From DAOTWC01 sp048499435 (GTDB lineage Bacteria > Chloroflexota > Anaerolineae > Aggregatilineales > Phototrophicaceae): DNA of 64,000 nt. Below are positions 1 to 8,721 of this stretch, piece by piece. The stretch covers positions 186,001 through 250,000 of the forward strand of contig JASNZW010000004.1 in the NCBI GenBank assembly GCA_048499435.1. The letters are read 5' to 3'. The notes beneath the pieces are model-generated. The model saw nothing but the letters and a program-made list of their open reading frames with translations, was not told where the DNA came from and did no database searches. Every line of letters begins with the position of its first letter. Position 1 is the first letter of the stretch. The position numbers and the translations under genes were made by a program.

Positions 1-399
1 CCGTTCAGCCTGCGCTTCGGCCAGGGGTGGCCCGCGCAGGCGACGCGCTTCACGCTGGCGCTGGGCGGCGCTGACTGGCTGCCAGCGGTGGATGTCGTCT
101 ACGGGCCGGAAAACCTGGACTGGATTGACGAGTCGCGCTTTGACGACGCCGGGCGGCTGCTGATCAGCGGCGTAGTGACGAACGTCGGTGCTGAGCTGGT
201 CGGCGGGCTGCGGGCCGTCGCCACTGTGTTTGACGCCGCCGACAACGTGATCGCCGCCGGCTTCAGCGACATCGCCGGGGCGCGCCTGGGGCCGAACGAG
301 TCCGCCCCGTTTGAGATAGTCATACCGGAGACTGGCGGCGACCCGGCGCTGTACACAGTCAGCGTGCAGGGCACAGCCGCCGCTGGAGGCGCGCCATGA
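1..399 (+). CDS. C-terminal part of an exported FxLYD-like domain protein (partial)
   Basis: The reading frame is open from the first base, so the gene begins outside the window; 132 residues are visible. The last 80 or so residues have the pattern of an FxLYD-type beta-sandwich: a G-V-V-T-N-V-G strand, an A-V-A-T-V-F-D-A strand, then a L-G-P-N-E-S-A-P-F-E turn. Such domains are usually found at the end of exported or lipid-anchored proteins, where they probably bind or shield partners outside the membrane. The function of the whole protein cannot be read from this fragment. The stop codon overlaps the start of the next gene (ATGA), which suggests that the two genes are cotranscribed. Confidence 0.6.
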   Translation, partial: PFSLRFGQGWPAQATRFTLALGGADWLPAVDVVYGPENLDWIDESRFDDAGRLLISGVVTNVGAELVGGLRAVATVFDAADNVIAAGFSDIAGARLGPNESAPFEIVIPETGGDPALYTVSVQGTAAAGGAP

Positions 400-860
400 T
401 CGAGCTTGCTATACCGGGGCGCGCGCCGCTGGCGCTGGCGCACCTGGTGCTGGACGTGAACGGTACGATCGCGCTGGATGGCGCGCTGCTGCCGGGCGTG
501 AAAGCGCGCCTTGACCGGCTGCGCGAGCAGGTCGAGGTGCACCTGCTGACGGCGGACACGCACGGCCAGCAGGCCGCCATTGACGCTGAGCTGGGGCTGC
601 GCGCCAGCATTATCACGCGCGGGACGCCGGAGAAAGGCGCTTATGTGCTGGCGCTGGGAGCGGACCGCGTGGCGGTGATGGGTAACGGCGCTAACGACGC
701 GGCGATGTTTAACGCCGCCGCGCTGCGCATCGCGGTGCTGGGGCCGGAAGGGCTGGCGGCGGACCTGCTCAAAAGCGCCGATGTGCTGGTCAGTGACCCG
801 TGCGCCGGCCTTGACCTGCTGCTGCACCCGCGCCGGCTGGCCGCCACGCTGCGGCGGTGA
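396..860 (+). CDS. Small soluble HAD-family protein, P-type-ATPase-like
   Basis: This is a 154-residue protein with the three HAD motifs: DVNGT at residues 20-24 with the nucleophile Asp20, a Lys at residue 80 in TPEKG, and GNGAND at 96-101. The size and the GNGANDAAM motif match the soluble P-type-ATPase-like proteins (COG4087), which resemble the phosphorylation domain of cation pumps without any membrane part. The second Asp of classical HAD phosphatases, which acts as general acid, is Asn22 here, as expected if the protein is not a normal phosphatase. Its substrate is unknown. The gene overlaps the previous one by four bases. Confidence 0.7.
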   Translation: MIELAIPGRAPLALAHLVLDVNGTIALDGALLPGVKARLDRLREQVEVHLLTADTHGQQAAIDAELGLRASIITRGTPEKGAYVLALGADRVAVMGNGANDAAMFNAAALRIAVLGPEGLAADLLKSADVLVSDPCAGLDLLLHPRRLAATLRR

Positions 861-914
861 ACGCGCCGGGCTTTCGCGGCGGCGTAAGACAGATGCTCCG
901 TTTCAGCTAAGCTT

Positions 915-944
915 TTGTTTTATGCAAGGCAACCCGCATATAAT
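915..944 (+). promoter_or_regulatory. Sigma70-type promoter of the protease gene
   Basis: TTGTTT (915-920) and a perfect TATAAT (939-944) are separated by 18 bases in AT-richer DNA just upstream of the protease start. This is an inferred promoter. Confidence 0.55.
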
Positions 945-981
945 GGGTTTAGCGTGGGATTTTGCTGATGGAGAATTTATT

Positions 982-2598
982 ATGCGCTGCTTTGAAGACT
1001 GGATACGGGCGGGGGTTCTCACACATCGGACGGCAGCGCTGGCGCTAACGTTGACGCTGCTGCTGATCATCGGTGGCGCGGCGCTGGCACAGGATCGGCT
1101 GCCGACAGCGCAGATTGAGGAACTGGCGCGCAGCGTGGTACTGGTTGAGGCCTATGTGAACGGCGAACCGGTGTCGTTTGGGTCTGGAACGATCATTAAC
1201 GCCACCGGCACGATTTACACCAACCGGCACGTGGTTGAGGGGGCGAGCGACTACGCTATCTACATGCTCGACGACCTCAACGAACAGCCCACGCTGCGCT
1301 ATTACGCGGCGCTGTACCTGATGTTCGACCAGATGGACTTCGCCATTTTGCAGATCAACCGCGACGCCAACGGGCGGGCGATCCTGCCCGGCTCGCTTGA
1401 TCTGCCGTTTATAGATGTGGCTGCGGATTATCACCTCAGCGATTCGCTGGTGCGCGGCGACCGCATCCACATCTTCGGCTATCCGGGTATCAGCGATGGC
1501 TACCTGGCCGTGACCTCTGGCGCGGTCACCACGATCCGCAACGGCGATATCGGCGGCATGCGGATGCCGGTGTGGCTGCAAACCGACGCCGAGGCCGCGC
1601 CCGGCAACAGCGGCGGGCTGGTCGTTGACGCCGACGGCAAGCCGGTTGGCATCCCGACGACGGTTTCGGCGGAGGCCACGACCGGCGGACGCTTCACCGG
1701 CATCCTGCCGCTGGCGGCTGTGTACGAGCTGTCGCAGCTTCCGGCGTCACAGTCGGGGGCGTCTGGCCCGTCGCAGGGCACGACCGGCAAGCCGGATACA
1801 ACGACTACCCAACAGCCAGCCGACGCGCCGGGCATGCCTAACGAAAACTGGACGTGCGACACTGGCGAGGCTATCACCAACGGCACGCGCGTTACCGTCG
1901 TGATGATGCGCTCCGGGTTCAACTACACGCTGACGGCGCTGGGCGTCAACGGCTTTGACCCGGTAATTATGGTGGTGGATTCCCGCGAGAGCAGCGGCTT
2001 CTGCAATGACGACAGCAGCGGGGCCAGCACCTACTGGGCGGACCTGCCCGGCGTGGGGCGCGTCAACGCCAGCAGCTCGTCGGCGCAGGTGCAGTTCAGC
2101 CAGACCAGCGCTAACCTGGACGACATGCACCTGATCGTTGGCGGCTATGACGGCCAGGGCGGTGAGGTTGTCCTGATTCTGGAAGGCATGGCGGTTACGC
2201 AGGCGGATGGCGCGGGCGACCCGTTCACCGTCAAGATCACCGAGAGCATGGTGCAGTCGGGCCTGCCGCTGACCGTCTACATGTTGGCGCGCGCCCCGCG
2301 GCTTGACTCGTTCATGCACGCGGTAACGCTGGACCGCAGCGGCCAGAGCTACGACATCTACGACATTCTCGACGCCGACGATATCCCGATCAACTGTGAC
2401 GACGCCGGCAACCCTGAACTGTGCTGGGGCGAAAGCGAGACGCTGGCGAACCCGACCGACGCCATGCTGCGCATCTGGCCGCAGGACGCGGCCAACGCCG
2501 ATTACGGCGAACTCACGTACCTGATGACCAGCTACGCGCAGCAGACAACCGGCGACTACTACATCGTGTTCCACCTGGGGCTGGCCCCGACGAACTAA
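982..2598 (+). CDS. Exported trypsin-like serine protease with beta-rich C-terminal repeats
   Basis: The ATG at 982 was chosen because GGAG lies eight bases before it and the protein then starts with a signal peptide (hydrophobic core about residues 18-35, likely cut after ALA). Of the 538 residues, about 40-250 form a trypsin/HtrA-type peptidase domain with the full triad His83 (NRHVV), Asp119 (MDFAIL) and Ser210 (GNSGG). A Ser/Thr/Gln/Pro-rich linker follows at about 255-285. The rest is a beta-rich region with two similar segments, resembling the PPC-like domains often appended to exported peptidases. No PDZ domain is seen, so it is not a classical DegP. It probably works outside the membrane; its substrates are unknown. 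Confidence 0.8.
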   Translation: MRCFEDWIRAGVLTHRTAALALTLTLLLIIGGAALAQDRLPTAQIEELARSVVLVEAYVNGEPVSFGSGTIINATGTIYTNRHVVEGASDYAIYMLDDLNEQPTLRYYAALYLMFDQMDFAILQINRDANGRAILPGSLDLPFIDVAADYHLSDSLVRGDRIHIFGYPGISDGYLAVTSGAVTTIRNGDIGGMRMPVWLQTDAEAAPGNSGGLVVDADGKPVGIPTTVSAEATTGGRFTGILPLAAVYELSQLPASQSGASGPSQGTTGKPDTTTTQQPADAPGMPNENWTCDTGEAITNGTRVTVVMMRSGFNYTLTALGVNGFDPVIMVVDSRESSGFCNDDSSGASTYWADLPGVGRVNASSSSAQVQFSQTSANLDDMHLIVGGYDGQGGEVVLILEGMAVTQADGAGDPFTVKITESMVQSGLPLTVYMLARAPRLDSFMHAVTLDRSGQSYDIYDILDADDIPINCDDAGNPELCWGESETLANPTDAMLRIWPQDAANADYGELTYLMTSYAQQTTGDYYIVFHLGLAPTN

Positions 2599-2629
2599 GC
2601 GCGCCGCCCGGCTGAACGCTGAAACACAA

Positions 2630-2666
2630 CCGGCAGCCCCCGTCCATTGTGGGCGGGGGCTGCCGG
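2630..2666. terminator. Bidirectional hairpin terminator between convergent genes
   Basis: A perfect 13-bp stem (2630-2642 with 2654-2666) and an 11-base loop lie between the protease stop and the stop of the convergent lipoprotein gene. On the plus strand it is followed by CGTGTTT, a weak T tract. Confidence 0.7.
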
Positions 2667-2676
2667 CGTGTTTACG

Positions 2677-3261
2677 CTATGGGGCGGCCTGGCCCAGCGC
2701 CGCGATCAGCCCGAACAGCTCAAGCAGCGCCGGCGGCGTGTAGCCGTCCTGCGCGCTGATGCTGCGCCCCGCGCCGTCCTGCTGCACGCTGAGGCGGTAG
2801 CGGTACTGATCGCTGCTGGGGCCGCCCGCGATCGTAAACTGCCCCATGATATTGAAGAAATCCACCGCTTTCAGCTTCTGGTCAACCGCGGCGAGCGCCT
2901 CCGGCGCGACGGTGACCAGCGCGCCGTCGCGGCGCACGCTGCCGTCAGCGGCGACTTCAATGAGCAGGTCCAGGTTATTCGGCCCGCCGGTTTGCTGGAA
3001 GATGAGGCTTTCAAAGCGCGCGCTGGTATCGAAGCCGGAGCCGTCCGGCGGCTCAGCGGTGACGGCGGCCGTCACGATCACGCCGAGCGGCGGCACGGTC
3101 ACATCCAACGGCGGCAGGGGCGTCGCGCTGCCATCTGCGGGGGCAGCCTCCGGCGCGGTGGTGGTTTCGACGCCCGCCGCTGTCGGCAGCGGCGCGGGCT
3201 GCGCGGTGGCGCAGGCGGCCAGCAGCGCCGGCAGCAGCAGGGCGAGTAAGGCGTAACGCAT
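2677..3261 (-). CDS. Small lipoprotein, possibly emfourin-like
   Basis: The ATG at 3261 is preceded by GGAGGA at six bases, and the 194-residue product starts with a lipoprotein signal peptide (L-A-A-C, lipid-modified Cys17). A low-complexity Ala/Pro/Thr linker (about 20-60) leads to a globular domain of about 110 residues. This domain has the order F-E-S-L-I-F, T-G-G, charged beta strands, L-K-A-V-D-F-F, then R-Y-R-L-S-V and a helical tail. That order recalls the emfourin (protealysin-inhibitor) fold. The convergent neighbour is an exported serine protease, but protealysin belongs to another protease class, so a functional pairing is not supported. The family assignment is tentative. Confidence 0.6.
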   Translation of the reverse strand: MRYALLALLLPALLAACATAQPAPLPTAAGVETTTAPEAAPADGSATPLPPLDVTVPPLGVIVTAAVTAEPPDGSGFDTSARFESLIFQQTGGPNNLDLLIEVAADGSVRRDGALVTVAPEALAAVDQKLKAVDFFNIMGQFTIAGGPSSDQYRYRLSVQQDGAGRSISAQDGYTPPALLELFGLIAALGQAAP

Positions 3262-3335
3262 CGCAGGTCCTCCGGTTGATGTGTTGTGGTCCGTTTTCAG
3301 TGTGCGCGCAAACGCCCGCCGCGACAAGTGGGTAT

Positions 3336-3366
3336 TTGTACCGGGCGCGGGCGGACACGGTACAAT
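3336..3366 (+). promoter_or_regulatory. Possible promoter of the sugar kinase gene
   Basis: TTGTAC (3336-3341) and TACAAT (3361-3366) are separated by 19 bases, longer than ideal. It is a weak candidate placed 39 bases before the start codon. Confidence 0.3.
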
Positions 3367-3404
3367 CTGGCCGTTACTGGCCGGCGCAGCGGGGAGCAGC
3401 GGGT

Positions 3405-4349
3405 ATGAGCGTGGTGAGCTTTGGCGAGTTGCTGATTGATTTCATCGCGTTGGAAAGCGGCGTGACAGTGGGCGAGGCGTCCGGGTTTATTAAAGCGCCG
3501 GGCGGCGCGCCCGCCAACGTAGCGGTGGCGGTGGCGCGGCTGGGCCGCCCGGCGGCGTTTCTGGGCCAGGTGGGCGACGACCCATTCGGCCACTTCCTGG
3601 CTGGCGTGCTGGCGTCCAACGGCGTGGATGTGTCGGGCCTGCGCCTGTCGAGCGCGGCGCGGACGGCGCTGGCGTTCGTGTCGCTGGCAGCGGACGGCGA
3701 CCGCAGCTTCGTTTTTTACCGCCACCCCAGCGCCGATATGCTCATGCGCCCGGAGGATGTGGCGCTGGCGGTGATTGACCGCTACGCCGCGTTTCACTTC
3801 GGCTCAATCACCATGATCGGCGAGCCGTCGCGCGCGGCCACGCTGCGCGCTGTCGGGCACGCGCTCAGCGCCGGCAAGCTGGTTTCGTATGACCCCAACC
3901 TGCGGCTGGCGCTGTGGCCAGATGCCGCCGCGGCGCGCGCCGGGATGCTGGCCGGGCTGGACTACGCCCATGTCGTCAAGGTGAGCGAGGAGGAGGTGGA
4001 CTTTATGGTCCCCGGCCAGGGCGCGCGGGCGCTGTGGCGCGACCACACGCGCCTGATTGTGGTCACGCGCGGGGCCGACGGCGCACGCCTGTTCACGCGC
4101 GACGCCGAGTACAGCGCGCCGGGCTACCGCGTCGCGCCGGTGGACACAACCGGCGCGGGCGACAGCTTCGTGGCCGGGCTGCTGGTCGGCCTGCTGGACC
4201 ACCCGGACGACTACACCGAGCAGCTCACCGACCTGCTGCGCTTCGCCAACGCCGTCGGCGCGCTGACGACGACCAAAAAAGGCGCGATCCCGGCGCTGCC
4301 AACCGAGGCCGAGGCGCGCGCGCTGATGCAGGCGGCCCCTCACACCTGA
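3405..4349 (+). CDS. PfkB-family sugar kinase, probably fructokinase
   Basis: This 314-residue protein has the length and both signatures of the PfkB/ribokinase family: G-G-A-P-A-N-V-A with A-R-L-G at residues 33-47 and DTTGAGDS at 247-254, where Asp253 is the expected catalytic base. The motif Y-D-P-N-L-R with L-W near 162-171 is typical of fructokinases, so phosphorylation of fructose by ATP in the cytoplasm is the most likely reaction; 2-keto-3-deoxygluconate kinase is the main alternative. The ATG at 3405 is preceded by GGGAG, and the family's usual N-terminus (V-V-S-F-G-E) starts directly there. No sugar transporter lies next to it. Confidence 0.8.
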   Translation: MSVVSFGELLIDFIALESGVTVGEASGFIKAPGGAPANVAVAVARLGRPAAFLGQVGDDPFGHFLAGVLASNGVDVSGLRLSSAARTALAFVSLAADGDRSFVFYRHPSADMLMRPEDVALAVIDRYAAFHFGSITMIGEPSRAATLRAVGHALSAGKLVSYDPNLRLALWPDAAAARAGMLAGLDYAHVVKVSEEEVDFMVPGQGARALWRDHTRLIVVTRGADGARLFTRDAEYSAPGYRVAPVDTTGAGDSFVAGLLVGLLDHPDDYTEQLTDLLRFANAVGALTTTKKGAIPALPTEAEARALMQAAPHT

Positions 4350-4433
4350 GGGCAACGGCCGGTTTCTTGAGTCTGCTGCGGCGCCGGCAGGTATATACTG
4401 CGCATAGAGCCGGTCAGTAAGAGGCACAGCGCC

Positions 4434-5927
4434 ATGAAGAAGAACGACGATATGACCTGCCCCGAATGCGGCCAGCGGATGCATTACGACGCGCAGCAGA
4501 GCAGGGTCGTCTGCGGGCACTGCGGCTGTGTGCCGCTGGAACGGCTGGCGCAGAAAAACCGCGCCAACCCGCGCCGCCCGGTTAAGATCACCCACCGCGG
4601 CGAGGTCAACATGCGGGCGCTGAGCGCGTTCAACACAGCGCATGACCACCTGCAGCAGGGCGATAAAGCGGCGGCGGCGGCGGCCTTACAGCGCGCGGCG
4701 GAGTGCCAGTCGGATTTTGTGGACGCCTATTACTGGCTGGCGCTGCTGGCGGAGGCCGAGGCCGATAAACGCAAACACCTGAGCATGGTGCTGGCGCTGG
4801 ACCCATCGCACCCGGAGGCGCTGCGCGCTATGATGGTGCTCAACGGGCAGCTCACGCCGGAGCAGGCCGCGCACACCTACCACTACGACGACCAGCAGGT
4901 GCGCCAGGCCGCCGCGCCGGTAGACGCCAGCGCGCAGGCGCTGCTGTGCCCGGTCTGCTCCGGCAACCTGACGGTCAACGAGGCGACTGGCGCGGTGACG
5001 TGCCGGTTCTGCGGCCACACTGAACTGCGCGCGCCCCGCCGCGACAGCGGGCCGGAGTCGCTGGCGATGGCGCTGATCGCGCGCAAGGCCAGCCCGGTGC
5101 GCTGGGTAGTGGGCGAGCGCCTGCTGCACTGCCAGGAATGCGGGGCCAGGCGCACGGTTGCCGCGCGCAAGCTGTCGGATGAATGTCCGTTCTGCGGCTC
5201 TACCCACGTGATCTTGAAGGATGCGCTGGAGTCGTTCGAGCAGCCGGACGGCATCGTGCGTTTCGCGCTCGATGAGCAGCAGGCGCGGTCCGCGCTGGCG
5301 GAAAGCCTGCACAGCCTGCGCCAGCGCATCGCCAGCATTTTCGACAGCAACCGCGTTAAACAGGTCACGCTCAGCGGGCTGTATCTGCCGTTCTGGGTGT
5401 TCGATGCCACCGTTGAGGTCGCGGTCACGCGCACGTATAAAGGCGGCGGGTATGGCCGTCGCGGCTCAGGCTATCGTGTGCCCAACGTCAGCCAGGCGCG
5501 CATCGAGAGCCGCGTTGCCGACGCCGTTTACGATGTGGCTGTGTGTGGCGTGCAGTCGCCGCCGCCCGCGCTGACGCAGCGCCTGCTGCCGTATGACCTG
5601 GACGCTGCCGCCGCTTACGACGCGCGACTGCTGGCGCGCCACCCGGCGGAGCTGTACAGCATGGATTTTGACCGCGCGTCGCTGGCGGCGCGCGAGAAAA
5701 TTTCGCGTGACCTGCGCGACAAATACCGCAGCCAGCACAGCGGCGATGACCAGTATGAGGTGACGGTGTTCCCCGCCGTCCAGAACATGAGCTTTCGCCT
5801 GCTGCTGCTGCCGGTGTGGGTGGCCGCCATCACCGAGGAAGACGGCGACCAGCGCCGCGCGCTGATCAACGGGCAGACCGGCAAAACCGCGCTGGGCAAG
5901 CCGGAGAAGCGCCGGCCCAAAGGCTGA
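4434..5927 (+). CDS. Zinc-ribbon and TPR-like protein of unknown function
   Basis: The 497-residue protein has three pairs of zinc-knuckle motifs: CPECG (9-13) with CGHCG (27-31), CPVC with CRFCG at about 171-193, and CQECG with CPFCG at about 231-256. Between the first two pairs (about 60-150) are helical repeats of TPR type, with the pattern A-Y-Y-W-L-A-L-L-A-E-A. The C-terminal half contains L-P-F-W-V-F and L-L-P-V-W-V, hydrophobic but too short to be confident membrane segments, and a Gly/Arg-rich loop. This architecture is seen in uncharacterised bacterial proteins; the role is unknown. A TATACT box at 4394-4399 could be its -10 element. Confidence 0.65.
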   Translation: MKKNDDMTCPECGQRMHYDAQQSRVVCGHCGCVPLERLAQKNRANPRRPVKITHRGEVNMRALSAFNTAHDHLQQGDKAAAAAALQRAAECQSDFVDAYYWLALLAEAEADKRKHLSMVLALDPSHPEALRAMMVLNGQLTPEQAAHTYHYDDQQVRQAAAPVDASAQALLCPVCSGNLTVNEATGAVTCRFCGHTELRAPRRDSGPESLAMALIARKASPVRWVVGERLLHCQECGARRTVAARKLSDECPFCGSTHVILKDALESFEQPDGIVRFALDEQQARSALAESLHSLRQRIASIFDSNRVKQVTLSGLYLPFWVFDATVEVAVTRTYKGGGYGRRGSGYRVPNVSQARIESRVADAVYDVAVCGVQSPPPALTQRLLPYDLDAAAAYDARLLARHPAELYSMDFDRASLAAREKISRDLRDKYRSQHSGDDQYEVTVFPAVQNMSFRLLLLPVWVAAITEEDGDQRRALINGQTGKTALGKPEKRRPKG

Positions 5928-5930
5928 GCG

Positions 5931-7025
5931 TCAGCGCCAGGATGGGCTGTCCAGCAGGCCGCCGTCGCGCGCCAGCCGGTTGATACCGCGCGCCAGCGGC
6001 ACAGCGGCCCCTGGCCCCAGGCTGCGGTCGTAAATCTCGCCGTAGTTCCCCACCGCGCTGAGCACGCCGGCCATGAAGTTGTTCCCCAGGCCCAGCGCCG
6101 CGCCCGCGCCCAGCGCCGGGTCCAGCAGGCGGGCCGCCGGCAGGCCAACGCGGGCGGTGTAGGCCTCATCGGTTTCAGCCCCGGCGCGCAGGAACGTGTT
6201 CAGGTTCGCGCTGGTGATGCCGGTGATTTCAGCCTGCAGCAGCCCCCACATAGTCCAGTTGACGATGTCGGCCCACTGTTCGTCGCCCCAGCGGTAAACG
6301 GGCGTGATGGCTGTCAGCGTGAAGGGCGTTTCCCACACGCTGAGGGCGGTGGGGTCGGCGCTGCTCCAGCGGCGGATCTCCAGCAGCGAGCGCGGGGCGG
6401 CCTGCGCGTCACAGCGGCCAGCCTCAAAAGCGGCGTACATGGCCGGCAGCGACTCCAGCGCCACCAATTCATAAGCCAGGTCGCGGCTGTCGAGGGCGGC
6501 GCGCACGCCGTCCTGGGCGGCGGCCCCCGCGACAACGCAGACGCTGTGCCCCTCAAGGCTGTCCAGCGTGGCCAGCTCAGCGCCGCTGCGGTACATCAGC
6601 GCCAGCCCGTCGTAGAAAATGGGCGCGCCGAACGCCAGGCCGCTGCGCGCGTCGGCGCTGAAGGTGCGCGGCAGGCCGTGGTCGAAGATCACGTCCAGTT
6701 CGCCCGCCAGCAGGTCGTCAGCGGGCGCGCCGTAAGTGCGCAGGCGCACGTCGAGCGCGGCCGGATCGCCAAAGATGGCGGTGGCGATGGCGCGGCACAG
6801 GTCCACGTACAGGCCGGTGATGTCGCCGGTGTTGGGGTTGAGGAAACCGAAGCCGAACACTTCCTCGTTGACGCCGCACACCACCTCGCCGCGCGCCAGC
6901 ACCTGCGCCAGCGTGGGGCCGTTCGGGCGGGGTGTGGGCGGCGGGCTGCCCTGGGCCAGGGCGGCGGCGGGCAGCAGCAGCGCGGCGCAGCCGGCCAGCA
7001 GCAGCAGGCGAATGAGGCGTGTCAT
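5931..7025 (-). CDS. General L-amino-acid ABC transporter substrate-binding protein (AapJ-like)
   Basis: The ATG at 7025 has GGAGAC before it and gives a 364-residue exported protein with a signal peptide (about 1-23). The rest is a family-3 solute-binding domain. Motifs G-D-I-T-G-L-Y-V-D-L-C-R-A, D-E-Q-W-A-D-I-V-N-W, I-T-S-A-N-L and A-V-G-N-Y-G-E-I-Y match AapJ/BztA general amino-acid-binding proteins in order and spacing. It should bind polar amino acids outside the membrane and hand them to an ABC permease, but no permease or ATPase gene is adjacent, so it may work with a transporter encoded elsewhere. It lies 37 bases downstream of the SelW-like gene on the same strand. Confidence 0.8.
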   Translation of the reverse strand: MTRLIRLLLLAGCAALLLPAAALAQGSPPPTPRPNGPTLAQVLARGEVVCGVNEEVFGFGFLNPNTGDITGLYVDLCRAIATAIFGDPAALDVRLRTYGAPADDLLAGELDVIFDHGLPRTFSADARSGLAFGAPIFYDGLALMYRSGAELATLDSLEGHSVCVVAGAAAQDGVRAALDSRDLAYELVALESLPAMYAAFEAGRCDAQAAPRSLLEIRRWSSADPTALSVWETPFTLTAITPVYRWGDEQWADIVNWTMWGLLQAEITGITSANLNTFLRAGAETDEAYTARVGLPAARLLDPALGAGAALGLGNNFMAGVLSAVGNYGEIYDRSLGPGAAVPLARGINRLARDGGLLDSPSWR

Positions 7026-7062
7026 GGTTCTGTCTCCAGTCAGCAGCGCGGGATGTTGACTT

Positions 7063-7347
7063 TCACTCCGGTTGGCCGCCGCCGCGCAGGACGGCCAGCC
7101 GTTCTTCGATGAGGGCGCGCACCTCGCCCGCTTCGGCGTGGCGGCCCAGCTCGTGCTTCGAGAAAACCAGATCGCCATTAACGGTGACATCAAAGACGCC
7201 GCCCGTGCCGGGGATCAGCGCCCACGAGCGGATGAATGCCTCGATATCCCGATTGCCCAGAATCTCCGCCGTCAGACTGACGGCGCGGGGGGTGTGGTTT
7301 CAGGGCGCGCAGTATTTGATCGTGATGTCCATTAAACCTAACTGCAT
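7063..7347 (-). CDS. SelW/Rdx-family selenoprotein with in-frame TGA (Sec)
   Basis: Reading on the minus strand from ATG 7347 gives a 94-residue protein if the TGA at 7300-7302 is read as selenocysteine. AAGGAG lies ten bases before the start. The product has the complete Rdx/SelW pattern: I-K-Y-C-A-P-U at residues 10-16 (Cys13-x2-Sec16), then R-A-V-S-L-T-A-E-I-L, P-G-T-G-G-V-F-D-V and V-N-G-D-L-V-F-S-K. The TGA falls exactly on the redox position of the CxxC/CxxU motif, and the family continues uninterrupted after it to the TGA stop at 7063. A hairpin follows the codon (see the SECIS entry). Standard gene callers would truncate or miss this gene. The family has a thioredoxin-like fold and a redox role; the partner is unknown. 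Confidence 0.85.
7267..7285 (-). promoter_or_regulatory. Candidate bacterial SECIS hairpin in the SelW-like gene
   Basis: In the mRNA, nucleotides 15-33 after the UGA fold into CGCCGUC/GACGGCG (7 bp) around AGUCU, or 8 bp around a GUC tip if A-U closes. The tip G is 23 nucleotides from the UGA. Distance and GU-type tip resemble the E. coli fdhF SECIS, whose tip is GGUC. This fold was worked out by hand. Confidence 0.65.
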
Positions 7348-7395
7348 GGCGACTGTGCTCCTTTAGCTGCCGGTAACCCGCCCAACTATAGCGAA

Positions 7396-8721
7396 TTACA
7401 CCCGCCGCCGCCAGCGCCACAGCGCCGCTGCGCCCACCACCGCCAGCAGCGTGACCGGCGGGATCAGCGGCAGGTAGTAGCGCTGCCAGGGCAGCGGGTT
7501 GGTGAGCATGGCCGCCAGCGCCAGCGCCAGCCACAGCAGCAGCCCGACGGCGTGCCCCAGGGGGACGCTGCCGCGCAGCCGGGGCACAGCCAGCGCGACC
7601 GCGCCAAACGCCGCCAGCAGCGTGAGTGCCGCCCCGATCACCGGGCCGAACTGCCAGCCGCTCAGCGGCGACGCCATATAGCGCGCGATCTCGTCGCTGA
7701 TGGGCGCGAAGCTGGTCCAGCCGCCGGCCTCGAAGTGCAGCGGCGGGGCGATAAACGGCTGGGTCAGGATAAATTCGGCACGCTGCGCCAGCGGCATCGG
7801 CGCGGCGGGGTCGGCCTGCACCTGGATAGCGAGCAGCTCCGCCCGCACAGCCAGCAGGTCGCGCAGGCGCGCCGGCGGGTCGCTCCAGAGGGCCGGCGAC
7901 AGCGCGATGAACAGCGCCAGCGCCAGCGCGCCGCTGGCGGCCAGCCGCAGCGCGGCAGAGACCAGCGCGCGCGGGCGGCGCAGCAGCTCAGCCAGCGCGA
8001 CCCAGCCGAAGGCGGCGGCGACGAACACCGCACCGCTGTGTTTGCTGGCCAGCGTCAGGCCGCTGGCGGCGGCCAGCGCCAGCCACCACCACGCGCCGGC
8101 GGGCTGGCCATGCGCCCGGCGGCGGCTGATCTGCGCGGCCAGCAGCACGGCCAGCAGGCCGAACGCCAGCAGCGAACCTTCCATCATAGCGCGCCGCCCG
8201 TTGAGCAGAATCACCGGGTTGAGCGTGTAAAGCGCGCTGGCGGCGTAGGCCAGCGGCCTGCCGCCCACCTGCCAGCCCAGGCCGAACATGGCGGCGGCGC
8301 TGACGGCCAGCAGCAGCGCCGACGACAGCCGCGCCAGGTGCAGCAGCGCGTCGGCGGGCCGGTGGCCGGTGGCGACGTTGCTGTCGTAGTCCAGGCCCCA
8401 GTCCCAGCCGGGGGCCGGCGGCAGGTCGGCGCGGCTGTACCCGGCCAGGTGCCACAGCAGGCCGATGCTGTAGCGGTTGACCGAGCCGTTGAGGATGCGA
8501 AGCTGCGCTTCAGCGTCAACGTTATAGGGCGGGCCGGCGGTGAGGCGCGGCAGGTCGCGGTCGAAGAAGGCGACGGCGTAATCGTCGCTCATGTAGACCT
8601 GCATGGCCTCGTCGCCGTGAAAGCTGGCCAGCGGCACGCCAGCGGCGATATACAGCGCCAGCGCCAGCAGCCACAGCGCGTCGAACAGGCGGGCGCGGTT
8701 AAATGAAAACCTGGTGGGCAT
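7396..8721 (-). CDS. Multi-pass membrane glycosyltransferase-like protein (GT-C/PMT type)
   Basis: The 441-residue product has a first hydrophobic segment near residue 15, then a loop with F-H-G-D-E-A at about 33-38, then many further membrane segments up to the Arg-rich C-terminus. An acidic pair in the first extracytoplasmic loop is the hallmark of GT-C enzymes such as protein mannosyltransferases and ArnT, which use a lipid-linked sugar donor. The chosen ATG (8721) overlaps the end of serA by 23 bases, consistent with cotranscription. Donor and acceptor are unknown. The assignment rests on topology and the acidic motif only. Confidence 0.6.
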   Translation of the reverse strand: MPTRFSFNRARLFDALWLLALALYIAAGVPLASFHGDEAMQVYMSDDYAVAFFDRDLPRLTAGPPYNVDAEAQLRILNGSVNRYSIGLLWHLAGYSRADLPPAPGWDWGLDYDSNVATGHRPADALLHLARLSSALLLAVSAAAMFGLGWQVGGRPLAYAASALYTLNPVILLNGRRAMMEGSLLAFGLLAVLLAAQISRRRAHGQPAGAWWWLALAAASGLTLASKHSGAVFVAAAFGWVALAELLRRPRALVSAALRLAASGALALALFIALSPALWSDPPARLRDLLAVRAELLAIQVQADPAAPMPLAQRAEFILTQPFIAPPLHFEAGGWTSFAPISDEIARYMASPLSGWQFGPVIGAALTLLAAFGAVALAVPRLRGSVPLGHAVGLLLWLALALAAMLTNPLPWQRYYLPLIPPVTLLAVVGAAALWRWRRRV

